Positions 1-7,037 of a stretch of 26,852 bases of DNA are shown here, piece by piece. The translations under genes and the position numbers were made by a program. Source of the stretch: JBMNHG01 sp045627705 (lineage in GTDB: Bacteria; Verrucomicrobiota; Kiritimatiellia; RFP12; JBMNHG01); the NCBI GenBank assembly GCA_045627705.1, contig JAZQOE010000061.1, positions 1 to 26,852 on the forward strand, read 5' to 3'. Position 1 is the first letter of the stretch. Each line of letters begins with the position of its first letter. Under the pieces are notes generated by a model, which saw only the letters and a program-made list of their open reading frames with translations, searched no databases and was not told where the DNA came from.

Positions 1-65
1 GGAAACAGCGGGGGGGGGGGGGGCCGACAGCGCCCTCATCCCCCGCGTTTTTATTCAAGAAAGGA
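1..65. other. Window edge with a 14-G homopolymer
   Basis: No gene is visible here. Positions 10-23 are an uninterrupted run of 14 G, which is unusual even in a GC-rich genome. It lies downstream of the minus-strand aldo/keto reductase. It may be a real slippage-prone tract or a sequencing/assembly artefact at a contig edge; the sequence cannot decide. Confidence 0.6.
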
Positions 66-1061
66 TTACGCCTTTAGGATGGCGTCGATCTCATCGAGTT
101 CCGCCTTGTCGAACTTGAGGTTCTTGAGCGCGGCGACATTCTCCTCGATCTGCGAGACGCGGCTGGCGCCTGTCAGGACGGACGTGGCGCGCGGGTCGCG
201 CAAGTTCCAGGCGAGCGCCATCTGCGCAAGGGTCTGTCCGCGGCGCATCGCGATCTCGTTCAGTTTGGCGACACGCGCCAGGTACGGCGCATTGATGCTG
301 TCGCGATTGAGGAATGTCCCTTCGCGCCCCGCGCGGGAATCCTCTGGAATCACACCGCCGAGATAGCGGCCGGAAAGAAGGCCTTGCGCGAGAGGACAGA
401 ATGCGATCATGCCCATGCCCTCTTCGCCGAGCACGTCGAGAAGTCCATCCTCCACCCAGCGGTTGAACATGTTGTAGCAAGGCTGGTGGATAAGGCATGG
501 CACGCCCGCGCCACGGAGCAGTTTCGCCGCCGCGCGGGTTTGTTCGGGGCTGTACGACGACACACCGGCATAGAGCGCCTTGCCCTGATGGACGGCCTGC
601 ACGAGCGCGCCGACAGTCTCCTCGATCGGCGTATCGGGATCGGGACGATGCGAATAGAAAATATCAACGTAATCGAGTCCCATGCGCTTCAGGCTCTGGT
701 CGAGACTGGCGAGCATGTACTTGCGTCCGCCCCATTCGCCATACGGGCCAGGCCACATGCGGTATCCGGCCTTCGTCGAGATAACCATCTCGTCACGATA
801 CTTGCCTAAACCAGCTGCGAGGATGCGACCGAAGTTCTCCTCGGCGGAACCGGGGACGGGTCCGTAATTGTTCGCGAGATCGAAATGGGTGATTCCGAGA
901 TCGAAGGCGCGCCAAAGCATCGCCTTCATGTTCTCCTGACGGTCCACACTGCCGAAATTGTGCCACAACCCCAGCGAAACGGCGGGCAAAAGAAGTCCGC
1001 TGCGGCCGCAGCGGTTGTAGATCATAGAATCGTAACGGGCTGGATCGGGATGGTCGATCAT
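66..1061 (-). CDS. Aldo/keto reductase, YghZ/Gpr type (L-glyceraldehyde 3-phosphate reductase-like)
   Basis: A 331-residue cytoplasmic NADPH-dependent oxidoreductase of the AKR14/YghZ group, which reduces L-glyceraldehyde 3-phosphate, methylglyoxal and similar aldehydes. The N-terminal signature GLWHNFG and the block FDLGITHFDLANNYGPVPGS are characteristic of YghZ. The AKR catalytic tetrad is intact: D61, Y66, K97 and H138 (in FYSHRPD). The C-terminal cofactor-binding block TSVLTGASRVSQIEENVAAL is present, and the length matches the family. The ATG at 1061 is preceded by GGAG at 9-nt spacing. The gene follows tRNA-Tyr and its terminator on the same strand, with too little room for a promoter after the terminator, so it may depend on read-through. 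The family assignment is firm; the physiological substrate is inferred. Confidence 0.92.
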   Translation of the reverse strand: MIDHPDPARYDSMIYNRCGRSGLLLPAVSLGLWHNFGSVDRQENMKAMLWRAFDLGITHFDLANNYGPVPGSAEENFGRILAAGLGKYRDEMVISTKAGYRMWPGPYGEWGGRKYMLASLDQSLKRMGLDYVDIFYSHRPDPDTPIEETVGALVQAVHQGKALYAGVSSYSPEQTRAAAKLLRGAGVPCLIHQPCYNMFNRWVEDGLLDVLGEEGMGMIAFCPLAQGLLSGRYLGGVIPEDSRAGREGTFLNRDSINAPYLARVAKLNEIAMRRGQTLAQMALAWNLRDPRATSVLTGASRVSQIEENVAALKNLKFDKAELDEIDAILKA

Positions 1062-1090
1062 GGCTTGATGCTCCAGTTTGCTTGGCTATG

Positions 1091-1123
1091 AAACAAAAAA
1101 GCCCTCGACCGATGGCCGAGGGC
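1091..1123 (-). terminator. Rho-independent terminator of tRNA-Tyr
   Basis: Read on the minus strand, a GCCCTCG/CGAGGGC stem with a 9-nt loop (1101-1123) is followed by TTTTTTGTTT (1100-1091). It lies 8 bp past the CCA end of tRNA-Tyr. The aldo/keto reductase start codon is only 29 bp further on. Confidence 0.85.
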
Positions 1124-1131
1124 TTGAAAGA

Positions 1132-1217
1132 TGGTGGTGGGGCAAGGATTCGAACCTTGGAAGCCGTAAGGCGACAGATTTACAGTCTGCCCTCGTTGAC
1201 CGCTTGAGTACCCCACC
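1132..1217 (-). tRNA. tRNA-Tyr (anticodon GTA), CCA encoded
   Basis: Minus strand. The 7-bp acceptor stem is GGTGGGG/CCCCACC with discriminator A and a genome-encoded CCA (1134-1132). The T arm is CAAGG-TTCGAAT-CCTTG. The anticodon loop CTGTAAA has GTA at 1183-1181, and there is a long variable arm as expected of a class II tRNA. It closely matches bacterial tRNA-Tyr. It has its own promoter (1238-1266) and terminator (1091-1123). Confidence 0.97.
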
Positions 1218-1237
1218 AGAAGATGAAGATGGGCGGT

Positions 1238-1266
1238 ATAATCTCAAAAACTGCCGTGGTTGTCAA
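1238..1266 (-). promoter_or_regulatory. Sigma70-type promoter for tRNA-Tyr
   Basis: On the minus strand, a perfect -35 TTGACA (1266-1261), a 17-bp spacer and -10 GATTAT (1243-1238, 4/6). The predicted start lies a few bases ahead of the tRNA 5' end at 1217. No terminator for the upstream priA is seen in the 94-bp gap. Confidence 0.75.
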
Positions 1267-1311
1267 GGCAACAAATGATTTTCATAAAAAAATGTGGATT
1301 GCCAAAGTAAA

Positions 1312-3504
1312 TTACAATATTCCTATCGCGTCGATGTCGATGGCCGCGGTAACATTCTTCGGAAGGTTGAATGACGCAAACACGGCGCGAAGCAAACGGC
1401 CGATTGCGCCCGCGGTAGGTGCGCGGAGCATGAGTTGGTAGCGATATGCGTTTTTCGCGCGGGCGAGCGGTGCGGGGCCAGGCTCGGAAATACGGATTGT
1501 ATCGGGCGCGATTTTGCGGCATGCCGCTGCGAGCATCTGCGTGGCCATGTTCACAGACGTTTCGTTTTCGCTTTTTAGCGTGACGCATGCGAGATGGGAG
1601 TAGGGAGGGAAGAAGAGTTCACGCCGCTCCGCCAGTTCCGCTTCCGCGAAACCGATGAAATCCGCAGTCTGGGCCATTGCTACGGCGGAGTGCGCGGGCG
1701 TGTAGGTCTGGATGATGACATCGCCTGGAATGTCGCCGCGTCCCGCGCGGCCCGACACCTGGGTGAGGAGCTGGAAGGTGCGTTCGCCCGCGCGGAAGTC
1801 GGGGATGTAGAGGCTGGCGTCGGCAGTGATCACGCCCACGAGCGTGACATTCGGGAAGTGCAGCCCTTTCGCGATCATCTGCGTGCCGATGAGGATGTGG
1901 GTTTTGCCGGTGCGGAAGGCGCCGAGGATTTCATCGTGGCTGTGGCGGCGGCTTGTGACATCGGCGTCCATTCTCCCGACGGACGCCTTTGGGAAGCATG
2001 CCTTGATTACCGATTCAAGGCGCTGCGTGCCGTATCCGCTGTATTTGATCGCGGGATCGCCACACTGCGGGCACTTGTCGGGCGGACGCTCCCACTCGCC
2101 GCAGATGTGGCAGCGCAGGCAGTCGTCGGCGCGATGGTAGGTGTATGGCACGCTACACGATTTGCATGTCGCGACATAGCCGCAGGCGGGGCACTGGAGG
2201 GATGTCGCGAAGCCGCGCCTGTTAAGGAAGAGAATCGATTGCTCGCCGACCTTCAGACGGTCGTCGAGCGCCATTAGAAGCTCTTCGGAAAGGAGACAGG
2301 CATGGGACTTCTTCGCGGTCTCGATACGCATGTCCACAATCCGCACGCGCGGCATCGGGTGGTCATCGACGCGGTTTGCGATCACGGCCTTGCGGTACTT
2401 TCCGCGCTCGACATTCACCCACGATTCGAAGGAGGGAGTCGCGGAGCCGAGGATGACCCCGCACTTCTCGAAATGTCCGCGCATGACAGCGACATCACGC
2501 GCGTTGTAGCGTGGCGTTTCTTCCTGCTTGTAAGAGGAATCGTGTTCTTCGTCGACAACGATGAGGCCGAGATTCTCGACAGGGGCGAAGACGGCGGAAC
2601 GTGGACCCACGACGACTCGCGCATCGCCGCGGCGAATGCGGTGCCACTCGTCATGTCGTTCGCCGTCGCTGAGCGCACTGTGGAGGACTGCTATGCGGTC
2701 GCCGAAGCGGGCGGCGAAGCGCTGGACGGTCTGTGGAGTGAGCGAGATTTCGGGGACCAGGACGATTGCGCCGCGTCCGAGTTCGAGCATGGCGGCGATT
2801 GACTGGAGATATACTTCGGTCTTGCCGCTGCCGGTTACCCCGAAGAGGAGGACAGGCTTTGGGATTGGGGAGTCGCACTCTTCGCGAATGTCCTTGAGCG
2901 CCTGCGCCTGCTCGTCGGTCAAGTCATGCGGCTTGGTTGGGATGAGGCGTCTGTTAGCGAGCGGGTCGCGTCTCGCCTCGCGCGATTCGATTGTGACCGC
3001 CCCAAGTTCCGCCAGGTGCTTTATTGTATCCGGCGAACACTTGAATTCCTTGCAAAGCGCTTGCAGCCAACCTCCGCCAACTCTTTGGATATCAGCAAGT
3101 AACTCTTTTTGCCGCTTGTTTTTCAAAACGGGGACAGACCCTGTTTTTACGGAGACGAAAAGAAGTTCGCGGGGCTTTGAACGGCCTTCTTGGACGGAAG
3201 CGGGGAGAGCGGCGCGGACGCAGCGTTCGATTGGGGCGAGGTAGTAGGAGGCAATCCAACGGGTGAGTTCGACGATGCCAGGGAGAAGGAAGGGCCGATC
3301 GCCCTCGACAGAGATGATCGGCTTGAGAAGTTTTGGATCGACACGGGTAGTATCTGATGTGCCGATGATGTATCCAACGGCCGTGCGCCGTCCAAACGGG
3401 GTTCTTACACGTGCGCCGGGAACGGCGGTAGCGACTAGTTCGGGCGGGACCGAGTAGTCGAATACCCTGTCCAACGAGACATCTAGCACTACTTGGGCAA
3501 ACAT
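1312..3504 (-). CDS. priA: Primosomal replication restart helicase PriA
   Basis: A 730-residue superfamily-2 3'-5' helicase that recognises stalled forks and reloads the replicative helicase. The N-terminal 3'-DNA-binding domain begins MFAQVVLDVSLDRVFDY. Walker A GVTGSGKTE lies at about 222-230 and Walker B DEEH at 318-321. The PriA zinc-binding insertion spans 438-481, with the cysteine pairs CPAC, CKSC, CLRCHIC and CPQC. Helicase motifs V/VI are seen as GTQMIAKGLHFPNV and QVSGRAGRG. Length is the usual size. The ATG at 3504 has a weak GGTGA upstream. The terminator of the preceding prepilin gene ends only 8 bp before this ATG, leaving no space for a separate promoter downstream of it. Confidence 0.97.
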   Translation of the reverse strand: MFAQVVLDVSLDRVFDYSVPPELVATAVPGARVRTPFGRRTAVGYIIGTSDTTRVDPKLLKPIISVEGDRPFLLPGIVELTRWIASYYLAPIERCVRAALPASVQEGRSKPRELLFVSVKTGSVPVLKNKRQKELLADIQRVGGGWLQALCKEFKCSPDTIKHLAELGAVTIESREARRDPLANRRLIPTKPHDLTDEQAQALKDIREECDSPIPKPVLLFGVTGSGKTEVYLQSIAAMLELGRGAIVLVPEISLTPQTVQRFAARFGDRIAVLHSALSDGERHDEWHRIRRGDARVVVGPRSAVFAPVENLGLIVVDEEHDSSYKQEETPRYNARDVAVMRGHFEKCGVILGSATPSFESWVNVERGKYRKAVIANRVDDHPMPRVRIVDMRIETAKKSHACLLSEELLMALDDRLKVGEQSILFLNRRGFATSLQCPACGYVATCKSCSVPYTYHRADDCLRCHICGEWERPPDKCPQCGDPAIKYSGYGTQRLESVIKACFPKASVGRMDADVTSRRHSHDEILGAFRTGKTHILIGTQMIAKGLHFPNVTLVGVITADASLYIPDFRAGERTFQLLTQVSGRAGRGDIPGDVIIQTYTPAHSAVAMAQTADFIGFAEAELAERRELFFPPYSHLACVTLKSENETSVNMATQMLAAACRKIAPDTIRISEPGPAPLARAKNAYRYQLMLRAPTAGAIGRLLRAVFASFNLPKNVTAAIDIDAIGIL

Positions 3505-3512
3505 CTTTCACC

Positions 3513-3546
3513 AAACAAAAAAGCCCCCGCCCATGCGGGCGAGGGC
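3513..3546 (-). terminator. Rho-independent terminator after the prepilin gene, abutting priA
   Basis: Minus strand: a 10-position GC stem (3523-3532 with 3537-3546, one C·A mismatch, ATGC loop) followed by TTTTTTGTTT (3522-3513). It lies 28 bp past the prepilin stop codon and 8 bp before the priA ATG. The tail is identical to that of the tRNA-Tyr terminator. Confidence 0.85.
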
Positions 3547-3574
3547 CATTGAGACTCATATCACGGCGTTAGGA

Positions 3575-4297
3575 TTATTCCTTGGCGCAAGTGAAGACAT
3601 CGACTTCGTTCGTACCTTCACCCATGACAGTGTATTTGGTGAAGAACTTCGGACGAGCGTCGGCGACCGAACCGCCGCGGGTGACCCACACTGCGCGGGC
3701 GGCCTTGAAGGGGTCGGTATCGGCCTTGAAGGAAGCGAGCTTCGTGGTCTTGTCGTCCTGGACCTGCTGGATTGTGCCGGAGATATCGACGTTCTTCGTG
3801 ACCATGAATGGCATTTCGGCGGGTGTGCTGTTGTTGACACCGCAGACATGCCATGCGCAGTTCTTGGGTTCGACAGAAGAGCCAATGGCGGCAGCGGCGA
3901 TACCCTGGGCGGTGATTGATTCGGGGGTCAGGTCGGAAACCACGCGGCTGTCGGCATCGCCTTCGATGGTCGTGTCGCTGGTGTTTTCACCTGCGGAGAG
4001 GAGGTAGGAGAAATAGGCGTCGGCGGTGCTGCCGGAAATCTTGGACTCATCGGCTGCATCGTCGCCCATCAGGTCGGCTGGCCAAACCGAATCAAGGTTG
4101 AGGGGTTCGCGCTCCATGTTGGCGGAGAGAACCGCGGTCCAAACGCTGCGGCCCTTGTTCTTGAGGGCTGTGGCGCGAGCCTGGTTCATTGCACCGTTGA
4201 TGGCGGGGAAGAGCGCCGAAGCAAGCAACGCGATAATCGCGATTACGACGAGCAGCTCAACGAGGGTGAAGCCTTCTTCACGAATTGTCTTCTTCAT
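3575..4297 (-). CDS. Type IV prepilin-like / type II secretion pseudopilin-like protein
   Basis: A 240-residue protein with a classic class III leader: a short basic start MKKTIREEG, cleavage after Gly, then FTLVELLVVIAIIALLASAL with the invariant Glu at +5 forming the N-terminal hydrophobic helix. The remaining ~190 residues are not recognised beyond the general G/H pseudopilin form. Such proteins are very numerous in Verrucomicrobiota/Lentisphaerota-type genomes, and many are probably cell-surface proteins rather than pilus subunits. I chose the ATG at 4297 because it gives a normal 9-residue leader and has AGGG 9 nt upstream; the frame is open for another 42 codons upstream. No pilus or secretion ATPase genes lie nearby. 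It is transcribed alone, between its own promoter and terminator. Confidence 0.88.
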   Translation of the reverse strand: MKKTIREEGFTLVELLVVIAIIALLASALFPAINGAMNQARATALKNKGRSVWTAVLSANMEREPLNLDSVWPADLMGDDAADESKISGSTADAYFSYLLSAGENTSDTTIEGDADSRVVSDLTPESITAQGIAAAAIGSSVEPKNCAWHVCGVNNSTPAEMPFMVTKNVDISGTIQQVQDDKTTKLASFKADTDPFKAARAVWVTRGGSVADARPKFFTKYTVMGEGTNEVDVFTCAKE

Positions 4298-4388
4298 AAT
4301 TATAATCCCTGTAATTGACGGCATCGGCATACCCGCCTTGCCAGTTGATTCCACCTGATTGGAGTTGCCATCAACCCCAACGCGGCAA

Positions 4389-4417
4389 AGTATCGCATTT
4401 GCCGGGGGTGAGGTCAA
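4389..4417 (-). promoter_or_regulatory. Sigma70-type promoter for the prepilin-like gene
   Basis: Minus strand: -35 TTGACC (4417-4412, 5/6), 17-bp spacer, -10 GATACT (4394-4389, 4/6). The predicted start near 4382 gives a leader of about 85 nt before the ATG at 4297. Confidence 0.65.
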
Positions 4418-4435
4418 TGCCAAAATTCCAGAAAA

Positions 4436-5701
4436 TCAAATTCGCGTCTGACCCGCGCCGCAGACCTCATACTTGTAGGTCGTTAGCTCTGCAAGGCCCA
4501 TCGGTCCGCGCGCGTGGAGTTTGTCCGTGCTGATTCCCATTTCCGCGCCGAGTCCGAATTCCGCGCCATCGGTGAAGCGAGTCGAAGCATTCACATAGAC
4601 TGCGGCTGAATCCACGCGTTTGAGGAAGGCGCGAGCTGTGCGCTTGTCCGCCGTGACGATTGCGTCGGAGTGATGCGATCCGTGGCGGTTGATGTGATCT
4701 ATCGCAGGGGACAGCCCCCTTACGATTTTCACGGCGAGGGTGAGCGATAGGTATTCTGCATCCCAATCCTCCGCGGTCGCTGGCTTGAAACCGGGAACGA
4801 TTTCGCGCGATGCCTTGCACCCGCGGATTTCCACGCCGCGGCGCGCCGCCATTTCCGCGAGGCGCGGGAGAAACACCGTGGCAACTGGTTCATCGACCAG
4901 CAATGTTTCGAGCGCGTTGCATGTGCCGGGGCGCTGGCACTTCGCGTTTTCGACGATTGAAAGCGCCATGTCGAGGTCGGCATTGCGATCGACGAAAACA
5001 TGGCACACGCCTTTGAAGTGCTTGAGCACTGGCACGCGCGCCTGTTCCATGACGGCGCGGATGAGCGATTCGCCGCCGCGCGGGATCGCGACATCGACTC
5101 GGTCGTCCATCTGCACTATCTCCCGGACGGCGTCGCGGTCGGTTGTCGGGACAAGCTGGATGGCGTCCTCGGACAATCCCGAAGCCTTCAGCGCAGAGGA
5201 GAGGGAAGCGGCGATCGCGAGATTCGAGCGTATCGCCTCCTTGCCGCCGCGCAGGATCACGGCGTTCGAGCTCTTGAGGCATAGCGCGGCGGCGTCGGCC
5301 GTGACATTCGGGCGCGACTCGAAGATGATTGCGATAACGCCCAGCGGAACGCGTCGCTTGACGATCGAAAGTCCGTTCGGACGCTTCGTGCGCCCTATGA
5401 CCTTGCCGACGGGGTCGGGAAGCGCGGCGATGTCGCGGAGGCCTTGCGCCATGGATTCGAAACGGGCGTCGTTGAGGGTGAGACGGTCGAGCATCGCGCT
5501 TGAAAGGCCGCTTGCGCGCGCGGCGGCGAGATCCTCGGCGTTTGCCGATTGAATCGCGGCCTTGTCGCGGAGAAGTGCGTCCGCCATGGCGATGAGCGCG
5601 GCATTTTTCCTGCGTGTCGTGGCTACCGCGAGGCGGCGCGCCGCTTTTTGCGCGCGATCGCCCATCGCGCGAATCTGGTCATGAAGGGTTGTCATTGTCA
5701 T
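4436..5701 (-). CDS. proA: Glutamate-5-semialdehyde dehydrogenase (gamma-glutamyl phosphate reductase)
   Basis: A 421-residue NADPH-dependent enzyme for the second step of proline synthesis, converting gamma-glutamyl phosphate to glutamate 5-semialdehyde in the cytoplasm. The catalytic cysteine is in GTCNALET (C261). The family blocks PLGVIAIIFESRPNVTADA, AVILRGGKEA and IPRGGESLI are all present, as is the C-terminal GLGAEMGISTDKLHARGPMG. Length matches the family. The frame is open further upstream, but two closely spaced ATGs (5701, 5695) begin the family's normal N-terminus; neither has a strong Shine-Dalgarno sequence. No proB is adjacent in this window. Confidence 0.96.
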   Translation of the reverse strand: MTMTTLHDQIRAMGDRAQKAARRLAVATTRRKNAALIAMADALLRDKAAIQSANAEDLAAARASGLSSAMLDRLTLNDARFESMAQGLRDIAALPDPVGKVIGRTKRPNGLSIVKRRVPLGVIAIIFESRPNVTADAAALCLKSSNAVILRGGKEAIRSNLAIAASLSSALKASGLSEDAIQLVPTTDRDAVREIVQMDDRVDVAIPRGGESLIRAVMEQARVPVLKHFKGVCHVFVDRNADLDMALSIVENAKCQRPGTCNALETLLVDEPVATVFLPRLAEMAARRGVEIRGCKASREIVPGFKPATAEDWDAEYLSLTLAVKIVRGLSPAIDHINRHGSHHSDAIVTADKRTARAFLKRVDSAAVYVNASTRFTDGAEFGLGAEMGISTDKLHARGPMGLAELTTYKYEVCGAGQTRI

Positions 5702-5820
5702 CAGGGCATGATACCGCAGGGGTTGATTTGTGTCATTTGGAATGTTTATTGCGAGAGGGCCCTTGAGAATTTCGGTGGCATGCCCCATCCATGGCAATTC
5801 CGCATGGGAAAGGGGAAGTC

Positions 5821-6651
5821 TCAATCGCGTCTTCCGCCTGGAAGCGGATCGACTGCGTGCAACGAAGATGGATCGGACTTGGCCGCCCATTCCGCCTGTC
5901 GCGCGACGCCCATGAGGATGCGGACATCGTCGTCTGTCACTGCCCCGCGCGAGAAGATGCGCTGGAAACCCTGCATCATGTGGTCCGCCTTGTCATCCTC
6001 CATGAAACCAGTGAGGAGCAGCATGCGGCGCCACATCGCCATCATGTGGTTGCGGGCGGCGGCGGTCGCCGGCATCGACTTTTCCTGCGGGACCTCGTAG
6101 TCGCCGCGCGCCATGAAAAGTTCGTAGGCGCAGACCATCACGGCCTGCGAAAGGTTGAGCGAGGTGTATTCGTTCGCCGCGGGGATTCGCACCAGGTGCG
6201 TACACTGCAGGATCTCATCGTTCAGGAGGCCTTTGTCCTCGCGCCCGAAAACAATCGCGATTCGTCCGCCGGCCTTCGCAGCGCGCCAGACCTCCGGCGC
6301 GAGTTCGCGCGGCTGGCGCACATGCTGCCGGTACAGTCCAAGACGCGCGGTAGTTCCCGCGACCATCGTGCAGTCGGAGATTGCATCGGCGAGCGATGGG
6401 AATTCGCGGCGCGCCGCCAAAATATCGGTCGCATGGCAGGCGAGTCGCTCGGCCTCCTCCCAGCCATCGACAATCTGCGGGGCCGCAAGCGCAAGATCGG
6501 AAAGTCCCATGTTAGCCATTGCGCGACAGACGGAACCGACGTTGCCGCCATAGAGCGTACCGACAAGCACAATCCTGATGCGGTCGGCGTATTCTGCCAG
6601 TTCGGACTTTACGCCACCGTCCGACAAAGCGTTTTTTACGGCGTCACCCAC
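5821..6651 (-). CDS. SpoU-family tRNA/rRNA 2'-O-ribose methyltransferase, TrmJ-like
   Basis: A 276-residue SPOUT methyltransferase. Three trefoil-knot motifs are visible: motif 1 GGNVGSVCRAMANMG with the RNA-binding Arg/Asn, motif 2 IVFGREDKGL, and motif 3 EYTSLNLSQAVMVCAYEL, which makes the SAM-binding knot. The order, spacing and C-terminal helical extension fit TrmJ, which makes the 2'-O-methyl at position 32 of tRNAs. The start is a GTG at 6651 with GCAGGA just upstream. It follows tRNA-Cys on the same strand, behind a terminator, so the pairing of a tRNA with a tRNA modifier is suggestive but not proof of the target. Substrate position is inferred. Confidence 0.85.
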   Translation of the reverse strand: MGDAVKNALSDGGVKSELAEYADRIRIVLVGTLYGGNVGSVCRAMANMGLSDLALAAPQIVDGWEEAERLACHATDILAARREFPSLADAISDCTMVAGTTARLGLYRQHVRQPRELAPEVWRAAKAGGRIAIVFGREDKGLLNDEILQCTHLVRIPAANEYTSLNLSQAVMVCAYELFMARGDYEVPQEKSMPATAAARNHMMAMWRRMLLLTGFMEDDKADHMMQGFQRIFSRGAVTDDDVRILMGVARQAEWAAKSDPSSLHAVDPLPGGRRD

Positions 6652-6666
6652 TGTCCTGCCCCCATG

Positions 6667-6712
6667 ATAAAAAAAGTCAAGGCTTGCAACCGAGTTGTCG
6701 GTACAAGCCTTG
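6667..6712 (-). terminator. Rho-independent terminator after tRNA-Cys
   Basis: Minus strand: a perfect 9-bp stem CAAGGCTTG (6678-6686 with 6704-6712) closing a 17-nt loop, followed by ACTTTTTTTAT. It separates tRNA-Cys from the trmJ-like gene. Confidence 0.8.
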
Positions 6713-6731
6713 TCGCATTCCGTTAGGAAGA

Positions 6732-6805
6732 TGGAGGCGTGAAGCGGAGTCGAACCGCTCTAGAAGGATTTGCAGTCCTCTGCCTAGCCGCTTGGCTATC
6801 ACGCC
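6732..6805 (-). tRNA. tRNA-Cys (anticodon GCA), CCA encoded
   Basis: 74 nt on the minus strand. Acceptor stem GGCGTGA/TCACGCC, discriminator T and encoded CCA (6734-6732). The T arm is AGCGG-TTCGACT-CCGCT. The anticodon loop CTGCAAA has GCA at 6773-6771. Its 5' end lies 19 bp downstream of the stop codon of the tiny basic ORF. No separate promoter is seen between them, so the two probably share a transcript. Confidence 0.97.
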
Positions 6806-6824
6806 TTGAAAAGAAAGAGTGTGC

Positions 6825-6926
6825 TTACTTCGCGGACTTCATACCAGCGCGCAGACGGGCTTGGACCCTCTTGTTGCGGCGGAGGCGACGAGCGCGTTTC
6901 AGACGGATTCGTAGCTGTTGTCCCAT
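6825..6926 (-). CDS. Very basic 33-residue protein upstream of tRNA-Cys, function unknown
   Basis: Short ORF on the minus strand: MGQQLRIRLKRARRLRRNKR followed by VQARLRAGMKSAK and TAA (6827-6825). Fourteen of the 33 residues are Arg or Lys and there are no acidic residues. It looks like a small ribosome- or RNA-associated protein, but it does not match bL34, bL36 or bS21 that I can recall. I chose the ATG at 6926 because the two in-frame ATGs further upstream (6941, 6938) lie in the promoter -10 element (6942-6937); from those it would be 38 or 37 residues. With this start the mRNA would have a leader of only a few bases. If the longer form were made from another promoter, AGGGG upstream of 6941 could serve as Shine-Dalgarno. 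Coding status rests on the strong promoter, the composition and the operon position. Confidence 0.65.
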   Translation of the reverse strand: MGQQLRIRLKRARRLRRNKRVQARLRAGMKSAK

Positions 6927-6936
6927 AAGTTCCGCC

Positions 6937-6966
6937 ATCATATCAAAGCCCCTCTGGAGGTGTCAA
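6937..6966 (-). promoter_or_regulatory. Strong sigma70-type promoter for the basic ORF and tRNA-Cys
   Basis: Minus strand: perfect -35 TTGACA (6966-6961), 18-bp spacer, -10 TATGAT (6942-6937, 5/6). Only 10 bp separate the -10 box from the ATG at 6926. This is the strongest promoter match seen in the window, fitting a tRNA/translation operon. Confidence 0.8.
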
Positions 6967-6994
6967 CAGAAAAAACAAGCCAATAAATCAACAT

Positions 6995-7012
6995 CCGTAT
7001 TTGCAAATACGG
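6995..7012. promoter_or_regulatory. Perfect 18-bp palindrome over the secA -35 box (operator candidate)
   Basis: CCGTATTTGCAAATACGG reads identically on both strands and contains the secA -35 hexamer TTGCAA at its centre. It lies 29 bp upstream of the divergent tRNA-Cys operon -35. A perfect dyad in this place is typical of a dimeric repressor site; the regulator is not identifiable here. Confidence 0.6.
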
Positions 7013-7029
7013 GTTGTTTCGGTTATATT
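7001..7029 (+). promoter_or_regulatory. Sigma70-type promoter for secA
   Basis: -35 TTGCAA (7001-7006), 17-bp spacer, -10 TATATT (7024-7029). Only 8 bp lie between the -10 box and the secA ATG at 7038, so transcription would begin within about two bases of the start codon. Confidence 0.75.
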
Positions 7030-7037
7030 GTCGGACT

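Noticed and set aside
6936..6941. Two tandem ATGs as starts of the basic ORF
   Set aside because: They lie in the -10 hexamer of a strong promoter, so they would not be in the transcript.
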